Part shown: one piece after another, positions 11,421-22,639 of the stretch | Layout: each line of letters opens with the position of its first letter | Position numbering within the stretch: the stretch's first letter is position 1 | Assembly: GCA_022605405.1 (NCBI GenBank) | Contig: JABYQQ010000010.1 | Location: 682,001-746,000 of the forward strand | DNA from: Earliella scabrosa | Lineage: Eukaryota; Basidiomycota; Agaricomycetes; Polyporales; Polyporaceae | Reading direction: 5' to 3' | Length of the DNA stretch: 64,000 bases | Translations under genes and position numbers: made by a program | Notes under the pieces: generated by a model | Database searches by the model: none | Told to the model about the DNA's origin: nothing | The model's input: only the letters and a program-made list of their open reading frames with translations

Positions 11421-13325
11421 ATGAGCTTGCCCCAGGGTATCACCGTGCCCAAGCACTTCGGCCTGTCCCTTGAGCAGTTCTCTTGCCTTACTGCAGACGC
11501 GGGGCTTTATGCTATCAACATCATGCAGATGTGAGCGCACTTACCGCTTGAGCTCCTCAATGTTCTGACGTCCCTTATAGGTATCTGTACTTCTTGGGGT
11601 ATGCTAATGTCCTTGACTGAGCGGCGCGTACGCGCACACTGAGTCGATCTCTCCTTCTAGTCAACACCGCCAAGATCGACCGATCGTCAAACTGTTTGTA
11701 TGTGTCCTAGTTATTCGTGATGCAGCAGGCAGTTGACACTACCTACGCGCAGATTCTGGCCCTTTGGTGCGTGTTGTGTGTAGATCCTCAAGAGAGGATC
11801 GTTCTCACTCTGCATAGGGTCATCGAGACCGTCCAGCTAGTACTGGTGGCGCGAGGATGTACGACCCCATTTCTAGTCTATTTGCCTGAGTCAACTGACG
11901 ACGCTCCATTAGCATGGGCCCTTGTCGTTGAGTACTGGCGTCCTCACTCTGCACTCGCGACGTGAGTGGGTCCTTCTCGTCGTTGACTCGCATGTCCTCA
12001 TTCTCGTGGTAACTTGTAGGGAATTCTTGGTATGCTCGATCGCATCCTGATGTGAACGTGAAATACTGACAGGATGCATCGTCCCAGTGGTCCAGGTTCT
12101 TCACCGTGAGCAATTGACGTCTTGAGATCGTCGATCCAGGTTGACCGTGTGATAGATCTTGACGATTGTCTCCACTCAACTGTACTTCGCCGTGCACTTG
12201 CACAAAGGTCCGCATCCGTCCATCTAATACCTGAACGCACCCATGATGACTCGCTTGATAGTTATTGCCGCCTCTAAAAGCGGCCTGAGTTGGTTTGTGC
12301 CTGTGGTGCTTTCTCTAGGTTCCCTGTTCCAACTTGGTACGCATGATCTTGGCAAACGTTTAGTCAACAATTCTGATGGTGCATTGTAGCGGGATATATA
12401 GGTATGCGCTAATTCGCCAGCTGTGGACGCAGCACTCACCAGACTGATGAACCTTCCCCCACGCTCTACCCGTCTTTTTCTAGTCGTCCTTGTTCTCTCG
12501 TCAGTCCCATGCTGCTCGTGTATATCGATGCACTCACGCTCTTTGACTAGTCTGAAGGATCTAGAGCCGACGCTCGCCTCAGGAGTGCGCTGCCTCTCAG
12601 CGTCGGTTTGCTCGGATATCCCTCGCCTTTCCAAGGCAGTGTGGACCGTTTGTGCAGTCGAGAACCTCGCAATCACCGGCTTGCTTGTGGTCTTCCCCTC
12701 CAATGCGACCGGGGTAAAGAAGAGTACCAGGTGTGTACAGAGAAGAGATCTTTGGGCATGAACCCGTCGCTCACCGCCCACCGCCCACTGCACATTGACA
12801 GCCTCAGCAACCTCCTCACTCGTATCGCGTACGGCATCTCCACCGTAGGGACCGTGTACACCATGTGCACGATCGCCACGATGATCTCCGTACGTCTGGT
12901 GTCCCCGCGCACAAGCGCGGCATGTGCACCCACCGACCTTGCTGACCGTTCCGTGATCCCGTGGCGGCAGGTCTACGCTGCACCCGACCTCGAGCTCTAC
13001 TCGGCCTTCGCCATGATCCTCTGCCCGCTGGCCATCAGCTTCCTCCTCGCCAACCTCAACGGTCGCCCCAGCCCAACCAGCGGGATGCCGCAGGTGGTCT
13101 ACAACAAGAGCATGTCTTTCAATTGCCCGCCTGGCCAGGTACGCCGCGAACCATCGCTCTTGCAGACGTAATATGGAGCTGATTCTCCCCACTCCCTTTC
13201 CCGCATATCGGCATCGCTCGCAGGAGACTACTGCTGGCGATGACACGTTGGACAGCACGCTCAACTACTCGTTTGCCCAGTCGACGAAGGTCGCCAACCA
13301 GAGCAAGGAGGTCATACTGCCGTGA
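11421..13325 (+). CDS. DUF6534 seven-helix membrane protein B
   Basis: Sixteen exons: 11421-11530, 11581-11598, 11661-11697, 11753-11766, 11818-11858, 11913-11961, 12020-12029, 12073-12105, 12156-12207, 12262-12336, 12390-12401, 12421-12471, 12601-12730, 12802-12889, 12971-13138, 13224-13325, about 329 residues. Exons 4, 5 and 11 have exactly the same sizes (14, 41 and 12 nt) as the matching exons of gene A, which supports both models. Landmarks: LSLEQFS, QMYLYFLG, WVIETVQLVLVARG, VVEYW, STQLYFAVHLHK, FVPVVLSLGSLFQL, SKAVWTVCAVENLAITGLL, GTVYTMCTIATMIS and LLANLNGRP near the last helix. The intron 12472-12600 (129 nt) is the least certain junction. Family role unknown; seven-helix plasma-membrane protein by inference. 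Confidence 0.82.
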
Positions 13326-13962
13326 CACCGAATACCACACTTTTACAAGGCTGTCGTGGCCGGTGCCCGCGACCTGCGCATTTCTAGGAGGTTTCAAACG
13401 CCAGCCCCATGGCTGCATATGTTCATCGTTGTTTGTGCTATCTGATCGATGTCCTTGAGGTGATGCTAGGAGAACATGTAGTCGGTACTGCTCATAATTG
13501 ACGTCTCGATCTTCGTGGGCCCATATGTTTGGGAAGTCAGTGTATCATGCGCATAACATGTTACATCTGTGCTTCCTCCCGAGTCCCCTAATGATGTCGC
13601 GGGACCAGCCCCTACTTGAATGAAGATCGAGTGCACGTCATTGAGGATCCACGATGAGCTGCATGCCCAAGTGTCGCAGTCGACAAGCGCGGATCGCGAC
13701 GCCCAAGGCTTGATGATGCACGCTGGATTGAAGGTGAAGCTTGCAGTAATCGAGTGTGACCGTCGTTCGGGAGAATACATGCATTAGTCAACATCAATAG
13801 GTAACACAAATGTCCAGTCAAACGACAGCAGCAGCACGACAGACAGAAGATGGCTAGGGCTAGACAGACAGACAGGACGGACGCGCGCGGGGGTCGAGAG
13901 GCAAGCATCAGAAGGCGACAAGAGAGCTGGTCGGAACATACAGGCCGTTGGAACGTCTGAGC
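13326..13962. other. Convergent 3' spacer, no gene seen
   Basis: 637 bp between the stops of seven-helix gene B and the PARP-finger gene on the opposite strand. Nothing coding recognised. Confidence 0.4.
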
Positions 13963-15787
13963 CTATTCGTCGTCCTCTTCCTCTTCCTCGACGGTCTCCT
14001 CGACGACCTTCTTCTTCCCTCGCGAGGACGCGGGCTTCGCCTTGGAGGCAGGCTTGGCAGAGGACGAAGGTTTTGCGGACGACGCGGGCTTGGCACGCTT
14101 TGAAGGAGGCTTCGAGGAGCTGGCCCCTTTGGAAGCGGGTGCACGCTGCACGACATTCACCATCAACGCATTGCCACAAAAGCGACACAATTCGGCGCAC
14201 CTTCCGCTTCTTGGTGGTCTCCTCGGGCTCCTCTTCGTCTTCCTCATCGACCTCCTCATCGTCCACAGCGGCAAGCTCATCGCCAAAGTCTTCGCCATCC
14301 TCATCGTCCTCGACTTTCTTTTTCTTCGCCGCCTTCTTCGGGGCGGCCTTGGCCTTCGCGGGCGCCTCCTTCTTCGCGGCACCCCGACCCTTCTTGGGCT
14401 TCTCTTCCTCCTCGTCCACATCCATCTCGTCGTCGTCGTCGACCTTCTGCACATGGGGCGCAACCGTTACGCGTTAGACCACCAGACTCCCGCGGCAAAG
14501 CCCAAGCAGAACATGAAGAGGGCTGTTGCCGCCTGGCGTACCTTGGCCTTCGCCCGACCACGCTTGGGCTTCTCCGCACCATCGTCGTCCTTCTTCTTGC
14601 GTGGGGCCGCGGCCTTCTTTTTGCCAGTGTCAACAGCCTCTCCGGGACCCTTGTCGTCCTCGGGAATCTTGCCCTCCTCCCAGGCGCGCTGAACCTTCTC
14701 CTTTTCGCCTTCCTTGAGGTCATCGTAACCGGCCACATTCGACGGATCGTCATACGACGCCTTCAGCTTCTCGACGACCTTGTCTTCCGCGCAACCCCAA
14801 TGGCGCCAGTTGCTGGGCAATATCATGAGTGACGAACTAATACGACGAGCATGTCAAGACGTACAAGCTCTTGTTACCACGGAAGTCAACCTCTTGTCCT
14901 AGCCTGAAGAAGTCCTTGCCGACGCTCTCTGTAGAGACTCGATGAATACTTATCTCCATGAACGTGACGACATGGGTGATTTACCTCCACAAGCTAGTTA
15001 CGCGGAAACATCCACACATGAGCATGATTCAACGCAAAACCAAGATGACGACCCACCCTTGCACTTCGAACGAGCCGACGACGCGTATTCAAACTTGAAC
15101 ACGCCCTTGCCGTTGTCCTCGGCCTTCTTCTTGCCCCTCTTTGGCTTGTCTTCATCCTCCTCCTCTTCGCCGTCGCCCTTCTTAGCTGTCTCAGGGACAT
15201 CCTCGGGATCGACGTGGCCCTCCTCCCAAGCCTTCGACACGCGTTTCTGATCCTCATCCTTGAGGTCGTCGAAACCATCCAGTTCGTCAGCTTCGTTGAA
15301 GCTGTTCTTCATGTTGTTGATGATCCTGGTGGTGACGCAGCCCCAATGGCGCCATTGGCTAGAGATTGAACCATAGAATGAGCCTACACATCCAACCTAT
15401 GATCACAGACCACAACATTTCTTCGCGAGTAGGAGCATATAACCACAGAGGGTCCCTAACCAAAGTTCCAGAACGAACAAGAGGTACTCACAAGCTGGTT
15501 TTGCCCTGGAAATCAATCAACGAACCAAAGCGCAACTCGCCCTTGCCAATGGGTGTGCCCTTGCATCTGTGTAAACGTGAGAAATAATGGACAACCATAA
15601 CCACCTGGATCACACGTACGGTTTGGGTCCTACGACGCGAAGACGACGCGTGAAACACGGTGAGGACGGGAGTGCGCGTGAGGGGAGAAGGAATGGTGAG
15701 ATATCGCTCACCTGTGCACTTAGAGCGGCCACTGGAGGCGTATTCGAGGCGGTAACCGGACTTTTTGCCACCCTCGTTGTCCGACAT
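13963..15787 (-). CDS. Double PARP-type zinc finger protein
   Basis: Nine exons (15787-15712, 15629-15620, 15566-15492, 15358-15057, 14993-14985, 14928-14865, 14812-14542, 14446-14201, 14145-13963), 411 residues. Two PARP-type fingers: the first with ligands C24, C30, H58 and C61 (KCTGPKPCKGTPIGKGELRF, then WRHWGC), the second with C153, C156, H183 and C186 (KCKACGESVGKDFFRLGQEV, then WRHWGC). The second Cys of each finger comes from a micro-exon of 10 nt and 9 nt; without them both fingers would lose a zinc ligand. After the fingers come long Lys/Glu/Asp-rich stretches with DDEDGEDFGDELAAVDDEE and Ala/Lys repeats, probably nuclear and disordered. There is no catalytic PARP, ligase or BRCT domain. 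The fingers imply binding to DNA breaks or nicks (family knowledge); the cellular role is not known. Confidence 0.88.
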
Positions 15788-16707
15788 CGTGCTGGCGGGT
15801 GAATTGTGGGTGGGCGGAGGGGAAGGGAAGTGGGGGAAATGGGAGACGGTTGATGTTGGGAGACGTTATATAGGAACGCTTCAAAGTCCGCTTGAAAAGC
15901 GCTCCTAGTAAGCAGCTGCACACGCCTGGCCACCCGCCCGCGCACGGACCTGTTCTCCCTCCACTCCCTGCATCTGCCACTTCCACATCTCCTCATTCAC
16001 GTACTCGCACAGAAAATCCCCCGACATGTCCTTTTGTTCTCAGTCGCTCATTACGAAGTTCGAACAGTCGCAACGCTGGACGGGATGCGTAGGGTTAGGG
16101 TTGACAAGTATCGCCCTGAACGACCCGCGCGCATTGGCAACCATCCGAGACTCCGCAATGTCTTGTCTCGGCTTATGTATGACTGTCATCCCATTGTTCG
16201 GTGGACTCCTCATTGTCGAGCACATGCACAATGGCACGTACTGACCTTGCGAATATATGCATCGCGAATCCAAAGCAAAGAAGCCTGTGCGCGTGCCTCG
16301 GTTGCATGTACAATAGTCTCCTGTTCCCACATGAATGTATCGAACACCGTGGGCCTCACCACCGGTTGAGTCTGCCACGTAGCAACGGCGTGCATGGATC
16401 TGATGTTCCCGCTGCTTGCACAGTGACGGCGGTGAGCGTTGGACATCCGACAGACGAGCGCCTAGGGACAGGGTGCGCAGAGCGCGGACCGGCAGTGCAA
16501 AACTTGACCTCATCCAGCTTGCCTCGGACATCCGGCAGGGGCAGCTTTCTTGACACCCGACTGCTTGGTCTTCTTCGCTGTGCATCTGCTACACGCTGTT
16601 TTGCTTTCCTTGACTCCAGCCGCTATCTGTATGCTCTAGAACTCTAATACTTGTACTCTGGTGACGAACTCCTTGGACCACGGCTTCCGAACCTCCACAC
16701 CGCGACG
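15788..16707. promoter_or_regulatory. Divergent region between the PARP-finger gene and HIR1
   Basis: About 920 bp. It should carry both promoters. A two-unit telomere-like run TAGGGTTAGGGTT sits at 16090-16102. ORFs at 16040-16647 on both strands have no recognisable domain. No gene called. Confidence 0.35.
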
Positions 16708-19700
16708 ATGAGGTTCACAAAACCGTCCTGGGTGACGCACAAAGGTGCGTATATCATGCTGTCGACGTTGTACCCATTCCAACCAATCCCCAAATGCTAC
16801 CCAGACTCCGCCATGCGCGGGGACGAGAAACGAGTCTCAATATTCTCCTGCCATGTCCACCCCGACGGCTCTCGGATTGCGACCGGTGGCCTTGACGCGA
16901 AAGTGCGCATCTGGAGCACAAAACCTATCCTAAACCATGCAGCGGAGCTCGCAGGACGTCCCCCGAAGTCGCTCAGTACCCTTACCATGCACACCGGTCC
17001 TGTGTTGGTCGTAAGGTGGGCTCACTCGGGACGATGGCTTGCCAGCGGGAGCGACGATGAGATTGTGATGATATGGGATCTTGATCCGTGAGTGGCGTTC
17101 TATTCAATGCATTTGGGGCGTGCGCGACTTAGCATTGCGCAACGCTCGCGCATACACCTAGGAACGCCAAGGGTAAGATCTGGGGGTCGGACGAGGTCAA
17201 CGTGGAGGGGTGGAAGCCGTTGAAACGACTTGTTGGGCATGAGAGTGGTGCGTCTTCATCCCTGCTATATGAGAACCTTCTGAATTCAGTCTTGTCGCAT
17301 CCCAGACGTCACGGACGTTGCGTGGTCTCCCGGAGACAGGTATCTGGCATCCGTGGGCCTCGATTCAGCTGTGTTGGTATGGTGCGGGTTTACTCTTGGT
17401 GAGGTCCCCTACATCGCGGTCGCGCGCACTCCTCACCACCCTCACCCACAGAACGACTGCGGAAGATTGACCAGCATCAAGGCTTCGTGAAGGGTGTATG
17501 CTGGGACCCTGTAGGAGAGTTCCTTGCAACTGGTTCGGATGATAGGTCCGTTCGGATATGGCGAACATCCGACTGGGAGCTTGAGGCCGAGGTCAAGAAA
17601 CCCTTTGACCACTCGCCAGGCACGTTCTTCAGGAGACTAAGGTACCTAACGTCTTTGCGTCATGTCCTCGTATGCTCATTCCGTACAGTTGGTCGCCGGA
17701 CGGCGCGCACATTACCGCATCAAATGCGACAAATAATGAAGGCTACGTCTTCATTGCGGCGGTCATTGCGCGGAATACTTGGACGTCGGAGATCAGCTTG
17801 GTGGGACACGAGAATACTGTAGAAGTCGCTGTACGTACTCGTACTATCACATTGGCACTAGGCGTACAAACTGAAACGGATGAACTTAGGCATACAATCC
17901 CCACATCTTCTTGCGTGATCCTTCGCAACCTGTCACCGCGCACAATATATGCTCTGTTGTTGCACTTGGTGCAGATGACAGGGCCGTCTCAGTATGGCAG
18001 ACTAAGGCCCCTCGTCCACTGGTAGTCGCCAAGGATGTTTTTGAGAGGCAGATCATGGACCTGAGCTGGTGAGTCGCCCGGTCACATGCAGTTCTGACCT
18101 CTCTGACAGCTGTATAGGTCAGCAGATGGCCTCACACTATACGCAGTCTCGTCGGACGGCACCATGGCGGTGTTCAGTTTCGATGCCACAGAGATGGAAG
18201 GAATCGCTCCTCAGTCGGCTCAAGAGGTGTATCTCAAGCGCTTTGGCTTCAACCCGCCACCCTTGCCCGACGGCTACTCGCATTTGGCTGCCGTACAGCA
18301 GCAAAAGCAACAGCAGGAGAATCGCATCACCCCTCCGCCCTCCCCTCGTGGCCAGTCCCAAGATTTTGGAAGCGCGGCCAACGCTGCGCCAGGTGGGGAA
18401 CAGGTCAACACCCTCGTGGCGAAGCGCAAACCGAAGAAGCGCATACAGCCGACCTTCGCTGGCAGTATTTCGGGCAACATACCATCATCCATCAATGGCG
18501 TCTCGAAGCCGCCTACGTCTATGCATGTATCCAATGCGCCTGCCTCGCGCGCATTCCAAGACGTTCCTATGTCCTCCAGTATCCCGATCTCTGTTGCGTC
18601 GACGTCGGCATTGCCGCTGTCCGTATCACAGCCGTTCGGGTCAACGTCGAGCGCGTTTGGGCTGGGACTCAACACGGGAGAGGACTTCCCAATGGACCTC
18701 GATGGAGAGGTGCGGATCAGCTCGCTGGACACCGCCACGCACAACGGCAAGGGAAAGCGGAAGGCGGGAGACGACCTGGACGATCGGTTCGCGACCAAGG
18801 CGCGGACGCTGGGCGGAGACAGGGTCCGGGAAGCTATTACTGTGCGGCCTATTACAAATCGCGCTGCCCCCCCGGTCGGCGTTGGGATGTATACGGAAGG
18901 GTCTAGTCTCGCGGGTAGACTAGAGCCGCCCCAACTGGTGACGTATCTGAAGGCGACGGTGGAAGGGAGCGAGGACTTGTTCGAGGGAAGGAACCCGGAG
19001 GGCGACGGTGCGTGGACCTTATGTCGAATGAGGTGTTGATGGGCTGCTGACACGCGTAAACGCAGAACCCGCCGAGGTGATCTATGTGTCCGGGAAGCAG
19101 ACACAGTGGCTCGATTACCTGCCTTCGCCTATCCTAGCACTCACTGCGACCCCGACGTTCTGTGCGGTCGCAACGCAAGACGGCACTCTCACTGTCTACT
19201 CCCATACAGGTCGAAGGTGCGCATCTCAGGACGCGTCTGGTCGTACCTCCTCAGCTGATGTTGCTGTTCAGGTTGATGCCCGCACTCAGTATAGGGTCGC
19301 AATGCTACGCATTAGCCGGAGCCAAAAATATGCTGATGCTCTTGACTGTGTCTGGACAGCTATATGTCTGGTATGTCTCATTTGCAACGAGGGAGTCTGC
19401 GTCCGACTAACAATGCCGCCATCCAGGGACGTGAAGAAACAAGCGGCCAAGTTCCCGCCTACGTCTGTCACGCCAATCCTTGGCTCGTCCCCCAACCTCA
19501 CCATCATCACCGCTGCGGTACGGCCGAACGGCGCCCCAGTCATCCAGCTGTCAGACGGGGTCGCACATTCGTACGACGGCTCGCTGTGCGTTTGGACGAA
19601 GCTTAGTGAACCGTGGTGGGCGGAAGGCTCGGATGCATGGCAAGGTCGCCAGCGGTCGAATAACCAGGGCGCCCGTGGCCCGCTCATGGTCCTCGAGGGC

Positions 19701-20223
19701 GCTATCAGCGAACGGATGTCGGTGGACGACGGCCGCGCGGAGAAGGTACGGCCGGCGTGGTGGAGCGCAGCGCTCACGCTTGGGCACCTCGAGAGCAAGC
19801 TGCACGCGACGAAGGCGCTGGAGAGCCCCCAGGAGCACAAGCAGGCGATGCTGCTGTACGCGAAGCGGATCGCGGACGAGGGATTCCGGGGGAAGGCTGA
19901 GGAGCTGGTGAAGGAGCTCTTTGGTCCGGTGTATTGGTGCGTGGACGATGATTCTGATGAGGTTGGCGATGTTGGCACGAGTCTCATGCGTGTCGATAGG
20001 CGGCCGGGGCGGGACGACGGGTGGTCTCCGACCGTGGTCGGGTTGTCGAAACGAGACCTACTGAAGGAGGTGTTGAGTATATTTGGTGAGTTTCCTGCTG
20101 CTATTTAGGCTACATGGGCGAGCTCACCCTCTTTTCTCCTCTCCAACAGTACGGAGCAAGACGTTGGCGAAGCTCGGGCAGGATTGGCAGGATATCCTGA
20201 AGAAGTCACAGATTGAGGACTGA
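16708..20223 (+). CDS. HIR1: HIR1/HIRA histone chaperone
   Basis: Twelve exons (16708-16744, 16805-17087, 17162-17247, 17306-17398, 17452-17641, 17689-17830, 17890-18068, 18118-19007, 19066-19216, 19272-19370, 19427-20085, 20150-20223), 960 residues. It starts MRFTKPSWVTHK, as HIR1 proteins do. The N-terminal half is a WD40 propeller (HPDGSRIATGGLDAKVRIW, WLASGSDDEIVMIWD, LATGSDDRSVRIW and others). A disordered middle contains the basic patch AKRKPKKRIQPTF, matching the B-domain that contacts Asf1. The C-terminal part holds the second beta-rich Hira domain (HTGRRLMPAL, LMLLTVSGQLYVWD) and a helical end. It acts in the nucleus in the HIR complex, depositing H3-H4 independently of replication and repressing histone genes (family knowledge). 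Length fits the family. No damage seen. Confidence 0.96.
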
Positions 20224-20506
20224 TTAGTTGTACATCGCGGGTCTACGCATAATCCTATTGCATTCTGACTGGGAGACATGTACGCCTACTTATACCACGT
20301 CTGAGGCTGTGGAAAACCCCCTGCCCCACGGCAGGACTAGTCTGGCTAACCTCTGCGGTCACTTGGAGTTGCCACTTGTAGTTGCCTTTTTCGGAAGACA
20401 TATTGTTGGGCGCGGAGACGCCCACTGACCTCGCTCTCCTCCTGCTCTCCTCCGCGTCCTTGCTCGTTGAGTCGCCCTTTCGCCTGAACTGGTTTTGACA
20501 TGTAGC

Positions 20507-21111
20507 ATGACGTGTCATACGCTACTATGGTAAGCATAACGGTGCTGTAGTCTATATTCGCTGGCAGAAGCTTACACCAACCGTATGTTTCTCTAGGTTC
20601 TTCTGGACACTGCTCATCGCCCAAATTGCCGTTGCGCAGATCACAACACCTAGCAATGCGAGCAATACGACTACGCTAGTTTGCGTGCCCTTTGGTACAT
20701 GCGAACCATGTCCAGAAGATGCGGTACGTGCTAGACCTTTGTCTTTGCAAACCCTCCATGCCAACACCGACACAGCTCCACGAACCATTCTGTCAACCGT
20801 TTGGCAATCGTCGCCTTATGCACTGTATCCCCGCCGCCGACGCTGGCACCTCTCAAACTACCCTTCCTCATGTCCACGATCCCAGCGAACCACCAAAGGG
20901 CGAGATTCCTGCTTGGGAGTCGTGCGGCCGGATCGTGGAGCAAGAGCGCGCCGACTTCTATGAGTTCTTCGCCTGCAACGTTCTCCTGGCCATCGTGTCA
21001 ATTGCTGTGTTGCTCGCAAGGTCGAAGCGGCTCCAGGCGATACAGGCGCGGCAACTCGCGGCTAGGATTGGGCTGGTCAGGAGTGTCCCGCCGGGGTGGT
21101 CTAATGGGTGA
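20507..21111 (+). CDS. JTB-like type I membrane protein
   Basis: Three exons (20507-20529, 20597-20723, 20776-21111), 161 residues. A signal peptide (residues 1 to about 21, ending AVAQ) is followed by a Cys-rich extracytoplasmic domain: CVPFGTCEPCPEDALHEPFC, then NRRLMHC, then ESCGRIVEQERADFYEF. One transmembrane helix (LLAIVSIAVLLA) and a basic cytoplasmic tail (RSKRLQAIQARQLAARIGL) follow. The CxxxxxCxxC pattern, the SC-R-E-R-F block just before the membrane and the basic tail resemble the animal jumping translocation breakpoint (JTB) family, which is small and little studied in fungi. The assignment rests on motif layout only. Exon 1 carries just the first seven codons and part of the eighth. 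HIR1 ends 283 bp upstream on the same strand. Confidence 0.75.
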
Positions 21112-21621
21112 TGTAGAGGGAGCAATCATGGGACATTACATATACCACATCGGTGAGTAGCTGCTGCTCTTTTGTCTTGCCCTGCAGTCTTTCCAACACG
21201 CGTTCCCAGCATTGTACCTATAGCTACTAGAGTCGTTTACTACAGCACTGCAATTGCTATCCCGCTATCCCGCACTTCCCAACACGACTGTATGCGGGTC
21301 GGTCGGACGTGGGGCAACTCTTGTCAAGATGTCGCTATATCCTGTCATCACGAGAACGACCGTCTCGTCTGGATGGCTCTTCACCCTCTCGTGACAGGCG
21401 TCCTGCAGGTCATATGTGCAAGTGCAAGCTACCCACATACCCACCAGTGCCAGACTCGTCTCAGGACTCTCACGTTCGACGACTTTCTATGCCCCCGACT
21501 AATACATGCGAGAGGCATAGGCTAATGCTTCATAGGTCGCCTGAGTCGGATCGGTCATGCGCTGCGCTCAGCGCATGGTATATATGCAGGTTCCATAACG
21601 TCGACAGTGGATCACTTCGCA
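21112..21621. other. Spacer, no gene seen
   Basis: 510 bp upstream of the expansin-like gene; presumed promoter and JTB-like 3' UTR. No TATA box clear enough to call. Confidence 0.35.
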
Positions 21622-22639
21622 ATGGCCGCCATGCGCACTGTTATCGCCGTCGTCGTGGCCTTTCTCATCGTAGCCAACATTGAGGGGACGGCCGCAGTTT
21701 CCGGAGTCACAACCTTCAACGATGCATGCCTTCCGTTCATATCGGCGTACCTTCGAGTATACTGACGCATTCGCTCACAGTTTGGAACCCAGTCCAACGT
21801 CGCTTGCTCAGGTGAGGACCTCTTTCGTCTCGTCATGGAGTTTCTTGGCTCACCACCCTGCTAGGCTTCCGACCTACGAATACCCAAGGCAATGGCATAT
21901 TCGCGGCCGCTATGAGCGATCTCTCGCCACTTTGGGTCGGCGCGAGGTGCCAGGGTACGATGGACGCCAGCAAATGCAACGGGAGGGGGTCCTGTGTGGA
22001 CTGTGTTGGCCGTGAGATACGAGTGTTCCCTTCCTCCGTCGACCTCACTCACACGGGGTACCTCCGCAGCGGCGTGCCCCGACGAGCAGGTGTGCGGAAG
22101 AGTTCAGTACCTCGTTGCTCGTACAATGGCTATCCTCTGATGGTGCGATGGTGACAGTGCTTCAACGTCCGATGCACCGGCTCGCTTGACGGTGAGGTAG
22201 TCGGTTCGTGTTCGAACCGCACGATTAAAGTCAAGATCGTCGACGCGTACGTGCTGACACCAGCTCGAACCCACGCGTCCCGCCCCTGACATTCTTTTGG
22301 CTCCGCAAAGTTGCCCTGCAACCCACCCCGCGAACTTCTGCAAGATCCCGCAGTTCGGTGGTGTGAGTTTTCCGATTTCAGCTCGGTCCAGGTCCGACTG
22401 CAAGAGACTGACACCGTCCATGTCGTGACCTGCAGAATATTCGCCCCCAGGAGGCGTGTGAGGCGGTTGGCGTCAATGCGCTGGACATTGCCACTACGGC
22501 TAGGAGCCAGCTTTCGACCTTCGTGAGTGGTCCCTGTGTCCATGTCCATCGCCTTTCCGATGCATCAACACCCGACTGACTTGCACTTTCCATGTAGCAA
22601 GGAAATCTGAACATTGACATCGAGCCGACTTCGTGTTAA
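21622..22639 (+). CDS. Secreted expansin-like (DPBB/RlpA-like) protein
   Basis: Eight exons (21622-21723, 21781-21811, 21865-22011, 22070-22089, 22158-22246, 22311-22362, 22436-22522, 22598-22639), 189 residues. Residues 1 to about 25 are a signal peptide. The body follows the double-psi beta-barrel pattern of small fungal expansin-like proteins: TTFNDFGTQSNVACS at the start, GNGIFAAAMSDLSPLW, a paired-Cys loop (GPACPDEQC), KVKIVDACPATHPANFCK around the conserved Asp, NALDIATTA, and a closing strand NLNIDIEPTSC. The expected role is wall loosening or carbohydrate binding outside the cell without hydrolysis, or a plant-interaction protein; no activity can be shown from sequence. The first intron (21724-21780) starts with GC after GAT; this is the only junction that joins TTFND to FGTQSN in frame. 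Exon 4 is only 20 nt. Confidence 0.82.

Noticed and set aside
12224..13264. 346-codon minus-strand ORF
   Set aside because: Shadow of DUF6534 gene B; no domain, and the plus strand has consistent splice phases and membrane helices.
16090..16102. Two telomere-like repeats TAGGGTTAGGGTT
   Set aside because: Only two units, no other subtelomeric features and housekeeping genes on both sides; likely chance or a promoter element.
18069..19104. Ser/Arg-rich ORFs on both strands
   Set aside because: Shadows of the large HIR1 exon.
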